This document shows, in pieces, positions 8,521-17,316 of a DNA stretch of 63,041 bases. The number at the start of each line of letters is the position of its first letter. Within the stretch, counting starts at the first letter, position 1. Position numbers and translations under genes: made by a program. Below the pieces are notes generated by a model. That model was not told the origin of the DNA and did no database searches. It saw only the letters and a list, made by a program, of their open reading frames with translations. Source of the DNA: Candidatus Competibacter sp. (lineage in GTDB: Bacteria > Pseudomonadota > Gammaproteobacteria > Competibacterales > Competibacteraceae); NCBI GenBank assembly GCA_029624815.1, contig JARSSH010000024.1, positions 1-63,041 of the forward strand. The letters are read 5' to 3'.

Positions 8521-9975
8521 ATGTTGATCTTCGACCAATCCCGTCCCGGCCGGCCGGCGGTCGTTCCCGCCGCCGCGCCCGACGATGCTCTGTCCGACCT
8601 GCCCGCTGCCCTGCGCCGCCGTCGCGCCGCGCCGCTGCCGGAGGTGTCGGAACTTCAGGCGGTGCGCCACTACACTCGGCTGTCGCAGAAGAACTTCTCC
8701 ATCGACACCCACTTCTATCCGCTGGGCTCCTGCACCATGAAGTACAACCCGCGGATCTGCCACCGGTTGGCCTCGCTGCCCGGTTTGCTGGCCCGCCACC
8801 CACTGGCGCCGGAAAATAGCAGCCAGGGTTTTCTGGCCTGCCTGCACGAGTTGCAGGAGATGCTGCGGGAAGTGACCGGGATGCAGGCGGTATCGCTGAC
8901 GCCGATGGCGGGCGCCCAGGGCGAATTCGCCGGGATGGCGATGATCCGCGCCTATCACGTCTCTCGCGGCGATCGCGCCCGTCGCGAGGTGTTGGTGCCG
9001 GACGCCGCTCACGGCACCAATCCCGCCACCGCCATCATGTGCGGCTTCACGGTTCGGGAGATTCCGACCGATGCCGCCGGGGACGTGGATCTCGCCGCCC
9101 TGCGCCAAGCGCTTGGACCGCAAACCGCCGGCTTGATGTTGACCAATCCATCGACCTTGGGCGTATTCGAGCGGAACATCGCCGAGATCGCCGCCATCGT
9201 CCACCAGGCCGGCGGTCTGCTGTACTACGACGGCGCCAACCTCAACGCTATTCTCGGCAAGGCCCGGCCCGGCGACATGGGCTTCGATGTCATGCACATG
9301 AATCTGCACAAGACCTTCGCCACCCCGCACGGCGGCGGCGGTCCCGGCGCCGGTCCGGTGGCGGCCAACGCCCGCTTGGCGCCGTTCCTGCCGATTCCCA
9401 TGGTCGGCACGGAGGGCGAGCGCTACCGCTGGCTGAGCGAAACCGACCGATCCCAGAGCATCGGCCGGCTGTCGGCGTTCATGGGCAACGCCGGTGTCAT
9501 TCTGCGCGCCTATGTCTATGCCCGGATGCTGGGCCGCGCCGGCATGGGCCGGGTGGCCGAATTCTCCACGCTGAATGCCAATTATCTGCTGGCGGAACTC
9601 ATGAAAACCGGCTTCGATGCCGCGTTTCCCCAGCGGCGCGCCAGCCACGAATTCATCGTCACCCTCAAGCGTCAGGCCAGGACACTGGGCGTGACCGCCA
9701 TGGATTTCGCCAAGCGTCTGCTCGACCTGGGCTATCACGCGCCGACCACCTATTTTCCGTTGCTGGTGCCGGAATGCCTGTTGATCGAACCGACCGAGAC
9801 CGAATGCAAGGAGGAACTGGACGGTTTCGTCGCCGCGATGCGGCAGATCCAGCAGGAAGCCGAGACCAGCCCCGAACAGGTCAAGGGCGCGCCTCATCAC
9901 CGGCCGGTGCGGCGGCTGGACGAGGTGCGCGCCGCCCGCGACATGGATCTGGCCTGGCGGCCGGTCGAGTCCTGA
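8521..9975 (+). CDS. gcvPB: Glycine dehydrogenase (decarboxylating) subunit 2
   Basis: A 484-residue C-terminal P-protein subunit carrying the PLP site. The cofactor lysine is in [16 protein letters not shown]. Other family segments are [27 protein letters not shown] and [15 protein letters not shown] start 18 codons earlier is open but would overlap tpx; the ATG at 8521, 8 bp after the tpx stop, gives the expected N-terminus, though its ribosome binding site is weak, suggesting coupling to tpx translation. It works as a heterotetramer with gcvPA. Confidence 0.96.
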   Translation: MLIFDQSRPGRPAVVPAAAPDDALSDLPAALRRRRAAPLPEVSELQAVRHYTRLSQKNFSIDTHFYPLGSCTMKYNPRICHRLASLPGLLARHPLAPENSSQGFLACLHELQEMLREVTGMQAVSLTPMAGAQGEFAGMAMIRAYHVSRGDRARREVLVPDAAHGTNPATAIMCGFTVREIPTDAAGDVDLAALRQALGPQTAGLMLTNPSTLGVFERNIAEIAAIVHQAGGLLYYDGANLNAILGKARPGDMGFDVMHMNLHKTFATPHGGGGPGAGPVAANARLAPFLPIPMVGTEGERYRWLSETDRSQSIGRLSAFMGNAGVILRAYVYARMLGRAGMGRVAEFSTLNANYLLAELMKTGFDAAFPQRRASHEFIVTLKRQARTLGVTAMDFAKRLLDLGYHAPTTYFPLLVPECLLIEPTETECKEELDGFVAAMRQIQQEAETSPEQVKGAPHHRPVRRLDEVRAARDMDLAWRPVES

Positions 9976-9980
9976 TCGAG

Positions 9981-10343
9981 ATGGCTTTCCAAAATCACAA
10001 GGGGTGGCGGCGACTGATCAACGCCACCGGTTACTCCTGGGCCGGGTTGAAGGCGGCCTGGCGCAACGAAGAGGCGTTTCGCCAAGAGGGTCTGCTGTGC
10101 GTGGTGTTCGCGCCGCTGGCCTTGTGGCTGGGCAACAGCGCGGTGGAACGAGTGCTGTTGATCGGCAGCCTGCTGCTGATCGTGATCGTCGAACTGCTGA
10201 ACACCGGCATCGAGGCGGCGGTGGATCGGATCGGTCCGGAACATCACGAGCTATCGGGCCGGGCCAAGGACATCGGCTCGGCGGCGGTGTTCGTGGCGCT
10301 GCTGAACGCGGGCGTGGTCTGGCTGCTGCTCCTGCTCACATGA
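9981..10343 (+). CDS. dgkA: Diacylglycerol kinase, DgkA type
   Basis: A 120-residue integral inner-membrane kinase that phosphorylates diacylglycerol to phosphatidic acid, recycling lipid from membrane-derived oligosaccharide synthesis and LPS modification. It has three membrane segments (about residues 37-50, 55-75 and 100-119). The family signature ELLNTGIEAAVDRIG is followed by HELSGRAKDIGSAAV, with the catalytic Glu in the first. Length matches E. coli DgkA (122 aa). The ATG at 9981 is 5 bp after the gcvPB stop, so it is likely the last gene of the gcv transcript although its function is unrelated. Confidence 0.95.
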   Translation: MAFQNHKGWRRLINATGYSWAGLKAAWRNEEAFRQEGLLCVVFAPLALWLGNSAVERVLLIGSLLLIVIVELLNTGIEAAVDRIGPEHHELSGRAKDIGSAAVFVALLNAGVVWLLLLLT

Positions 10344-10350
10344 AAGGTGA

Positions 10351-10372
10351 TTTCCGCCCATAAAGGCGGAAA
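10351..10372 (+). terminator. Hairpin after dgkA, possible terminator
   Basis: TTTCCGCC (10351-10358) and GGCGGAAA (10365-10372) form a perfect 8-bp stem with a 6-base loop directly after the dgkA stop. There is no U-tract, so it may be an RNA-stabilising 3' hairpin or a weak terminator. Confidence 0.4.
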
Positions 10373-10413
10373 CACGCCTCACTGCAATTAAGCAACACCC
10401 TCAAGAATTTGTG

Positions 10414-10441
10414 TTGACTTAAATTTTTTTACGTCAATAAT
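10414..10441 (+). promoter_or_regulatory. Sigma-70-like promoter of the two-ATPase operon
   Basis: TTGACT at 10414-10419 and AATAAT at 10436-10441, separated by 16 bp, lie in an AT-rich spacer. The -10 box falls inside the first of two palindromes, and transcription would start about 35 bp before the ATG at 10484. Confidence 0.5.
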
Positions 10442-10462
10442 GACGTACGTCTATTTTGACGT
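10431..10462. promoter_or_regulatory. Two abutting 16-bp palindromes, likely operator
   Basis: Copy 1, ACGTCAATAATGACGT (10431-10446), has perfect 6-bp arms ACGTCA/TGACGT. Copy 2, ACGTCTATTTTGACGT (10447-10462), has 5 of 6 matching arm positions. They are directly adjacent and cover the -10 box and start point of the promoter, a layout typical of repression by a dimeric regulator. The regulator is unknown; the winged helix in the downstream 859-aa ATPase is one candidate. Confidence 0.6.
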
Positions 10463-10483
10463 AATTTTTTATGGACGTATGCC

Positions 10484-11674
10484 ATGAAAGCAAATCCTGG
10501 TGGGGCGGTTTCTCCTGAAAACGTCATGGGGCGAGACCGCCTCATCGAACGCCTTTGGGCCACCCTGAAGCACCAAAGCCTGGTGTTGGTGGCCGAACGG
10601 CGTATGGGCAAGACCTGCATTATCAAAAAGATGGAGGCGCAGCCACCGGACGGAACCATGATTCGGGTTCGAGATGTCGGCGGCGTCAGCAGTCCTATCG
10701 AGTTCGTGGAACGAGTCGCCGAGGATGTGGAAAAACACCTTAACCTGTTCCAGAAAACGGCAACCAAAACCAAAGAACTCTGGGCCGCCTTGGGAGGCAC
10801 CCAAATCCTCGGTGTAAAACTGCCCACAACTGCGGCTCTCCACTGGAAAGCGCTGTTGGAACGGATTCTGGGTGACCTTGCCCAGCACAGCGACCGACCA
10901 GTCATTCTATGCTGGGACGAGTTGCCCTGGATGTTGCAGAAGATGACTGCTCGTCCAGAAGGGGAAACGGTCGTCATGGACCTCCTGGATACGCTCCGTG
11001 GACTGCGCCAAACCCATGCCAATCTGCGCATGATTTACACGGGCTCCATCGGCCTGCATCACGTCGTGACCGCCCTCCGCGAAGAGGGCTACGTCAATTC
11101 CCCGGTCAACGACATGCGCACGGTCGAAGTGCCGCCTCTGGATGACGGGCACGCCGAAGCCTTGGCCAAGGCGCTGATACAGGGAGAAGGGCTGACCAGC
11201 AGCGCTCTGGATGAGACCGCCGCCATCATTGCAAAGCGTGTGGACGCCATCCCTTTCTATATCCATCATGTGGTCGCCGCCATGGCGGATCGAGGCCAAG
11301 CCGCGACACCCGAGATCGCCGAAGCGATCGTCGCCGAGGCGATTGCGAATGCCCAGGATTGGGATCTGGAGCATTTTCGGAGCCGGCTGGGCGCTTATTA
11401 CGGCGAGCGCGCCGAAGTGGTCCGGGCGCTGTTGGATCAGTTGGCCGAGACTGAACCGCTGATCCTCGACGAGTTGCACGAGCGGCTTAAATTCAACCTC
11501 TCCCGGCTCGGCGCAAGCGCCCAACGCATGGTCGAAGGCGACCGAGAGGCGCTCCGCACCCTGCTCAAGCTCATGCAACGGGATCATTATCTGCGTCAGG
11601 ATCGGGATGGCGGTTACCGGTTTCGCTTCGGTCTCATCCGTCGTTGGTGGCGTTTGGATCAGGGTCTCGCCTGA
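10484..11674 (+). CDS. AAA/STAND-type ATPase (COG1672-like), first of a coupled pair
   Basis: A 396-residue P-loop protein resembling the 'predicted archaeal-type ATPase' group (MNS clade of STAND NTPases). After the box VMGRDRLIERLW come a Walker A of the form AERRMGKT (37-44), Walker B VILCWDEL (140-147) and a sensor-like MIYTGSIGLHHV (183-194). The remainder, about residues 215-396, is helical with a winged-helix-like end (LLKLMQRDHYLRQDRDGGYRF). No catalytic effector domain is recognised. Its stop is immediately followed by the ATG of the next ATPase, so the two are translated together. Proteins of this group often occur in variable regions and some STAND NTPases sense phage, but the role here is unknown. 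No classical toxin, nuclease or transposase is adjacent. Confidence 0.75.
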   Translation: MKANPGGAVSPENVMGRDRLIERLWATLKHQSLVLVAERRMGKTCIIKKMEAQPPDGTMIRVRDVGGVSSPIEFVERVAEDVEKHLNLFQKTATKTKELWAALGGTQILGVKLPTTAALHWKALLERILGDLAQHSDRPVILCWDELPWMLQKMTARPEGETVVMDLLDTLRGLRQTHANLRMIYTGSIGLHHVVTALREEGYVNSPVNDMRTVEVPPLDDGHAEALAKALIQGEGLTSSALDETAAIIAKRVDAIPFYIHHVVAAMADRGQAATPEIAEAIVAEAIANAQDWDLEHFRSRLGAYYGERAEVVRALLDQLAETEPLILDELHERLKFNLSRLGASAQRMVEGDREALRTLLKLMQRDHYLRQDRDGGYRFRFGLIRRWWRLDQGLA

Positions 11675-14254
11675 ATGAACACGCCCTACCATTCGACGTT
11701 CACTCCCAGCCAAAGCGATCCCGACACGCTGGAAGATTTGTTCGTGGCGCGGGAGAAACTCGCTCAGCGCATCCTGGATGGCATTCAGGAGAGCGCCACC
11801 GGCGCTAACAAGCACCAGCGGCTCTTGATCGGTCCACGCGGCATCGGCAAGACCCATCTGGTGGCTTTGCTCCATCACCGGGTGCGGCGCGATGCCGATC
11901 TGGACGACCGATTGCGGATTGCCTGGCTGCCGGAAGATCCGTACATCGCCGGCTATCACAACCTGTTGCTGTTGATTCTGCAAACCCTGCAACAGACTTA
12001 CGCGCTGGAAAACCTGCGCCAGCGGCTGGAGGACATACTCGACCTGGAAGATGCCAACCAGGCCGAACCTCTGCTGGAGCGATTGCTGGTTGAATTTGTC
12101 GGTGACAAGACGCTGCTGCTGATCATCGAAAATCTGGATGATCTGCTAGCGAATCTCAAAGAAACGGGCCAGCGCAAGCTGCGCGCCTTTCTGCAAAATC
12201 ACCCGATGACCACGCTGCTCGCCACCGCCACCAGCTTGAGCGAAGCGGTGGCCGACCGCAAAAACACCTTCCACGGCTTTTTCAAAATCCACTCTCTCGA
12301 CCCGTTCACCGTCGAGGACGCCGTGCGCCTGCTGACCCGTATGGCCCAACGCGCGGGCAGTGACGATTTGGCCAATGCTCTCTGTAGTCCGATGGGTCGC
12401 GCCCGCGTCCGCGCCGTTCATTATCTAGCTGGGGGCAATCCACGCATCTATGTGGTCTTTTACGACTTTCTCACTCGGGAATCCCTGGACGATCTGGTCC
12501 GGCCGTTCATGAAACTGATCGATGAACTGACCCCTTATTACCAGGCACGAATGGACCGGCTTGCGCCTTTACAGCGCGGCATCATCGACATCATGCGCCG
12601 GTTGCGCGGCGCCGTGACGATCAAGGAAATCGCCCGTCAGGCCATGAACACCTCCCAGACCATTTCCACCCAACTGGGCAGGCTCAAGGATCTGGGCTAC
12701 GTGACTCAGGCCGCCGCCCTGGGACGATCCAATTACTACGAGTTACGCGAACCGTTGATGCGGTTCTGTCTGGAAGTCAAGGAACAACGTGGCCGCACGG
12801 TGGAGCTGTTCGTACAGTTCCTGCGGGTCTGGTATTCGGCAACGGAACTCGCGCGGTTGGCGCTTGATGGCGTCATCAGTCTCGAACAAACCCATCTGCG
12901 AGAAGCCATGCAGCGGACGCGCTCCGGGCAAGACCCGGTGTGCTCGATGCTGAAAACCGAATTTCAAACCCACCTAGCCGCCGGCGACTACCAAGCTGCC
13001 CTGGAAGCGGCGGAACTGGCGATTCAGCGGAATAACGACGATAAGGAGAGCTGGGTTTGCAAGGCCCAGTGTCTGGAAAAACTGGGTCATGGTCTTGAAG
13101 AACAACTGGTCTGTTGGCGGCGGGTAACAGAGATTGACCCAAGCAATACCATCGCCTGGAATGCGCAAGCCGACATTCTTAGTCAATTGGAGCGTTTTGA
13201 GGAAGCATTACTTGCCTCGGCCAAATTTTGGGTCCAAAGAGGCCTTGATCTCTGGGAAATCGATCGACCCGAGGAAGCCTTGCACGCCTTCCGCAAGGCT
13301 CTGGAGTTAAATCCACGCACTGTTGATGGTTGGGAATATCTTTGGAGTTTCTTTCAGGAGCAGGGGCACTGGCAACTCTTTCACCGCATGGCGGAGCAAA
13401 TGACGGTGCTCCTGCCTGAAGAACCAAAGCTCTGGTCCTATTTCGGCACCGCCAACATCCTCCTGGGCCGACACGATGCGGCGCTGACGGCTTACGATCA
13501 AGCGCTCACGATCAATCCCAATCTGGACGAGAAAGGGGAACCAACGGCTCTTTACCGTACTGTAGTACTAAGCAACCTTGACCATCACACTGCCGCCCTG
13601 AAGGTACTGGAATCACTCCCGAAACCGGCTTCTGAAAATACGCAATTCCGGCATGACCTTGCTCATGCTGACATCCTGATGTGGCTGGACCGCTGGGAAG
13701 AGGGCTGCGCGGAACTAGACGACGTTTTGGATCGTTTTCCGCCGGACCTCTGGACAGACGAGATGTTTATCATTACCAAGCTCATCACAGGCACGCAAAA
13801 CCCGGCCATCTGGCGGCGTTTCATCGCGGTCTGGCTGGAGTTGTTCGCACACCACGAACGGCTCACACAACTGGGCCAAGGCTTGGTCTGGCGCATTCGC
13901 ATATTAGCGATGCCCTGGATCAGCGACGCGGTAGCCCGCGCCTGGTATGACACCTGGCGGGAGCTGGCCAGCGATCTTGAAGAGATGGTCCTGCCCCTGC
14001 GGCTCCTCAAGGCCGGCGTGGACTACAAAGCGACCCGAGATCCTCAAGTTCTCCTGGCATTGGCTCAGGAGGAACGCCGGCTGCTGGAACCCTGGCTGAT
14101 CAACTTGTTCCGGGAAGAGCCCGATGAAATCGACCGCGAGATGGAAAATCTGCTGCATGTGGTGAAACAGCGGCTGACGCAAGCGGTGGACGCAGAACTT
14201 ATGCCCCACGCCGCCACAACCAACGCCGCCGACCCGCCGGCCGCCGATGCATGA
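11675..14254 (+). CDS. STAND-like ATPase with winged helix and TPR-type repeats
   Basis: An 859-residue protein, second gene of the pair (TGA directly followed by ATG). Its N-terminal NTPase has Walker A GPRGIGKT (53-60), Walker B LLLIIENLDD (147-156) and a sensor LLATATS (181-187). A winged-helix region follows at about 300-345 (VTIKEIARQAMNTSQTIS, then LGRLKDLGYVTQ). From about 430 to 640 there are TPR-like helical repeats, for example DYQAALEAAELAIQRNND and RPEEALHAFRKALELNP. The order NTPase-wHTH-TPR is that of signalling STAND proteins, where repeats bind a trigger and the NTPase oligomerises. I see no enzymatic effector, so action through the partner or DNA binding is inferred. Its last 56 bp overlap the convergent RND permease gene. 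Confidence 0.75.
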   Translation: MNTPYHSTFTPSQSDPDTLEDLFVAREKLAQRILDGIQESATGANKHQRLLIGPRGIGKTHLVALLHHRVRRDADLDDRLRIAWLPEDPYIAGYHNLLLLILQTLQQTYALENLRQRLEDILDLEDANQAEPLLERLLVEFVGDKTLLLIIENLDDLLANLKETGQRKLRAFLQNHPMTTLLATATSLSEAVADRKNTFHGFFKIHSLDPFTVEDAVRLLTRMAQRAGSDDLANALCSPMGRARVRAVHYLAGGNPRIYVVFYDFLTRESLDDLVRPFMKLIDELTPYYQARMDRLAPLQRGIIDIMRRLRGAVTIKEIARQAMNTSQTISTQLGRLKDLGYVTQAAALGRSNYYELREPLMRFCLEVKEQRGRTVELFVQFLRVWYSATELARLALDGVISLEQTHLREAMQRTRSGQDPVCSMLKTEFQTHLAAGDYQAALEAAELAIQRNNDDKESWVCKAQCLEKLGHGLEEQLVCWRRVTEIDPSNTIAWNAQADILSQLERFEEALLASAKFWVQRGLDLWEIDRPEEALHAFRKALELNPRTVDGWEYLWSFFQEQGHWQLFHRMAEQMTVLLPEEPKLWSYFGTANILLGRHDAALTAYDQALTINPNLDEKGEPTALYRTVVLSNLDHHTAALKVLESLPKPASENTQFRHDLAHADILMWLDRWEEGCAELDDVLDRFPPDLWTDEMFIITKLITGTQNPAIWRRFIAVWLELFAHHERLTQLGQGLVWRIRILAMPWISDAVARAWYDTWRELASDLEEMVLPLRLLKAGVDYKATRDPQVLLALAQEERRLLEPWLINLFREEPDEIDREMENLLHVVKQRLTQAVDAELMPHAATTNAADPPAADA

Positions 14255-17200
14255 AGAATCGGTACAGCACCGGGATCACGAACAGCGTCAGCACGGTGGA
14301 AAAGGCCAGCCCCCAGACGATGCTGGCCGCCACTGGACCCCACAACAGCGACTTGCCGGCCAGCCCGAACGCCAGCGAAAACAGTCCCGCTATCGTGGTG
14401 CCGGTGGTCATCAAAATGGCGATCACCCGCCGGCGTGCGGCGTACAGCGTGGCGTGCAGAGTGGACATGCCGACGGCGCGGCGGGCGTTGGCGGCATCGA
14501 TCAGTACGATGGCGGCGTTTACCGCGATGCCGGTCAGGGCGATCACCCCGTACAAGGTATACAGCGACAGGGGATTGTCCGACGCCAGCAGACCGAGCGT
14601 CACGCCGGTGAAGGCCAGCGGCACCGTCACCAGGATCAGCAGCGGTTGGAAATAGCTGCGAAACTGCGTCGCCAAAATCAAATAGATCAGCCCCACGCCC
14701 AATAGAAACAGCGGTCCCATCGCGTCCAGCGATTCGTTGATGTCGTCCAGTTCGCCGGAAAAATCGAGATCCGTGCCGGGATAGCGCGCCCGAATCTTTT
14801 CCCACCCCGCTCGCAACCGATTGTTCGCCGCCAGGGTATCGGTCGTCTCCTTGTCCAGATCGGCCTCCACGGTGATGGCGCGACGCAGGTTCCAGTGTCG
14901 GATCAGGCCCAGGCTCTTGCGCTCTTCGGCGACCAGCAGCGCACCCAGCGTGGTGGTTCCGCCGCCGGGCAGGGCGATGGGATCGTCCAGCACCTCGCGC
15001 GCGCGCGCCACCGTGCGCGGGTCCGCGCGAACCCGCAGTTCCACTTTCTCGCCCCGGTCGCGCAGATCGGCCACCACCTCGCCGTCCAGGTGCAAGCGCA
15101 CCAGCCGGGCCACCATGCCGGGATCCAGTCCGGCGTTGCGGGCAGCGCTCACGTCCACCCGCAGATTCAGTTCGTCGCGGCCCGGCGTGTCGTTGTCGGT
15201 CACGTCATGAGCGCCGGGAATGTTGGCCACGATAGCCTTGACCGCGTCGGCGGCGGCGCGCAGCTCGCCGCGGTCGTCGGCGCGCACCTTGACGCTGATC
15301 GGCTTGGCGGTCGGCGGGCCGCCGGACAGCTTGAGAAAGGAAATCGTCGCCCGGCCCGGCGTTTGGGTCACCGACTCGCGCATGTCCTCGATGATATCGT
15401 CCAGCCCGCGCACGCCCGGCGCGGCCGGGTTGAGCGAGACCGCGATCTGGCCGTATTGGTCGCCGTAGAGCGGTTCCATCTCGGTGAATTTGATGCCGGC
15501 CAGCGAGGTGACCGAACGGGCCTCGCCGGCGCGCAGTCCGGCGCGCACCCGCGCTTCCACCTTCAGGGTCTGGCGCAGGGTTTCCTCGATGGGCGCGTCC
15601 GGCGGCATGTCCACGTTCACGTAGTACAGCCGGATCGGATCGAGGGCGAAGAATTGAAATTTCACCAGTCCGCCGCCCACCGCCGCCGCCGCGCCGAGAA
15701 ACAGCGCGAAGGCCAACCCCAGATAGAAAAGGGGGTAACGCATGACGTGGATCAGTAGCCGGGTGTACTTGACCCGGATGCGGTTCGTCCATCGCTGGCG
15801 CAGCGCCTGAGTGCGCGAGCGGCCGATGGCGCGTTCCCCCAGCACCACGACATGGGCCGGCAGCATCCAGAACGCCTCGATCAGGCTGACCGTCAGCCCC
15901 ACCGTTACCACGAAGGGGATGACGAACATGAACTTGCCGACGATGCCCGGCAGCAGCATCAGCGGCAGGAACGCCGCAATCGTGGTGGACACCGCCGCCA
16001 GCACCGGCCAACCCACCTCGCGGATGGAATCCAGCGCGGCGTCGAGGGCTTTCATCCCGCGTTCCATGCGGAAATACATAGCCTCCACCAGCACCACCGC
16101 ATCGTCCACCAACATGCCGAGCACGATGACGATGCCCAGCAGCACCGAGACGTTGAGTGTCGAACCGACCGCGTCCAGCAGCACGAAGGCGCCGGCGACG
16201 GAAAACACCACGCCCAGGGCCACCATGGTGGCGATGCGCGAGCCGAGGAACAGCCAGCACACGCCCAGCACCATCAGCAGGCCGATGGCCGCGTTGTTCT
16301 GCATGATGCCCAGCGCCTCGCGAGTCGCCACGGTTTGGTCGTCGGCCATGACCAGCTTCAGGCCGCTGCCGGCCAGCACCGTATTCTTACGGTCGATGTA
16401 GTCGCGGACGCGGCCCACCAGATCCAGGGTGTTGGTGTAGCCGATCTTGTTCACCGACAGCATCACCCCCGGCTGGCCGGCCATGCTGGCGAGCTGACGT
16501 GGATCGTCGCGCCCGCGCCGTATCCTGGCCACGGCGTCCAACGGCACCCGGGCCTCGGCCGCGCCCGGCGGTTGCAGGTAAAAACCGGCCAGCAATTCCG
16601 GGTCGGTGGTGGTGCCGTTCACCCGCACCAGCCACTCGCCGCCGCCGGTCTTGATCTTGCCGGCGAACACGTCGCGAAACCACAGCCGCAGCGCCTCGGC
16701 CAGATCGGCGGCGGTCAGCCCACGCGCGGCCAGCGCCGGCGGGCTGAATTCCACCAGCAGTTCCGGGTCTTGAAAGCCCAACGCCAACACCTGATCGACG
16801 CCGGGAATCTGTTCCAGATCTTCCTTGACCGTGCGCGCGGTGGAACGCAAGGTTTCATCATCGGCCTGACCGGTCAGCACCACCATGGCGGTGGGAAACC
16901 CATTGGAGCTGGTGATTTCGAGGATTTCCGGGTCCAGCGCCTCCACCGGCAGTTCGGCGTTGGCCTTGTTCTGGATTTCGCGGCGCAGATCGTTGACCCG
17001 TTTGTCGAACACGCGCACCGGGATGTCGCGAAAACGCACCAGGATGTTGGAAACACCCTCGCGCGAGGAACTGACCACGAACTTCACGTCCTGAACGTTG
17101 CGGATCGAATCTTCCAGTGGGTTGGTGACGCGCTTTTCCACATCCTCGGCGGAAGCACCGGGCAGGGCGGTGGAGATGTTCACCCAGTTGAAATTGATTT

Positions 17201-17315
17201 CGGGATCCTGCTCGCGCGGCATGTACGTGTAGGCGAGCAGCCCCATCAGGATCACCACCACGAAGGCGATATTGGCCAGCGGGTGGTTGGTGATCAGCGC
17301 CTGGAAAAAGCGCAT
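14199..17315 (-). CDS. RND efflux transporter permease (AcrB/HAE1-like)
   Basis: A 1038-residue proton-driven inner-membrane pump subunit with the RND layout of twelve membrane helices and two large periplasmic loops. The N-terminus FFQALITNHPLANIAFVV is typical. The proton-relay aspartate pair lies in helix 4 (GMLVDDAVVLVEAMYFRME). The second half repeats the first (LATQFRSYFQPLLILVTVPLA, GIAVNAAIVLIDAANARR). It forms an operon with the adaptor encoded 1 bp upstream (17317-18336). No outer-membrane channel gene is present, so a TolC-like partner must come from elsewhere. Substrate cannot be told. The 3' end overlaps the convergent 859-aa ATPase gene by 56 bp. Confidence 0.93.
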   Translation of the reverse strand: MRFFQALITNHPLANIAFVVVILMGLLAYTYMPREQDPEINFNWVNISTALPGASAEDVEKRVTNPLEDSIRNVQDVKFVVSSSREGVSNILVRFRDIPVRVFDKRVNDLRREIQNKANAELPVEALDPEILEITSSNGFPTAMVVLTGQADDETLRSTARTVKEDLEQIPGVDQVLALGFQDPELLVEFSPPALAARGLTAADLAEALRLWFRDVFAGKIKTGGGEWLVRVNGTTTDPELLAGFYLQPPGAAEARVPLDAVARIRRGRDDPRQLASMAGQPGVMLSVNKIGYTNTLDLVGRVRDYIDRKNTVLAGSGLKLVMADDQTVATREALGIMQNNAAIGLLMVLGVCWLFLGSRIATMVALGVVFSVAGAFVLLDAVGSTLNVSVLLGIVIVLGMLVDDAVVLVEAMYFRMERGMKALDAALDSIREVGWPVLAAVSTTIAAFLPLMLLPGIVGKFMFVIPFVVTVGLTVSLIEAFWMLPAHVVVLGERAIGRSRTQALRQRWTNRIRVKYTRLLIHVMRYPLFYLGLAFALFLGAAAAVGGGLVKFQFFALDPIRLYYVNVDMPPDAPIEETLRQTLKVEARVRAGLRAGEARSVTSLAGIKFTEMEPLYGDQYGQIAVSLNPAAPGVRGLDDIIEDMRESVTQTPGRATISFLKLSGGPPTAKPISVKVRADDRGELRAAADAVKAIVANIPGAHDVTDNDTPGRDELNLRVDVSAARNAGLDPGMVARLVRLHLDGEVVADLRDRGEKVELRVRADPRTVARAREVLDDPIALPGGGTTTLGALLVAEERKSLGLIRHWNLRRAITVEADLDKETTDTLAANNRLRAGWEKIRARYPGTDLDFSGELDDINESLDAMGPLFLLGVGLIYLILATQFRSYFQPLLILVTVPLAFTGVTLGLLASDNPLSLYTLYGVIALTGIAVNAAIVLIDAANARRAVGMSTLHATLYAARRRVIAILMTTGTTIAGLFSLAFGLAGKSLLWGPVAASIVWGLAFSTVLTLFVIPVLYRFFMHRRPAGRRRWLWRRGA

Positions 17316-17316
17316 G

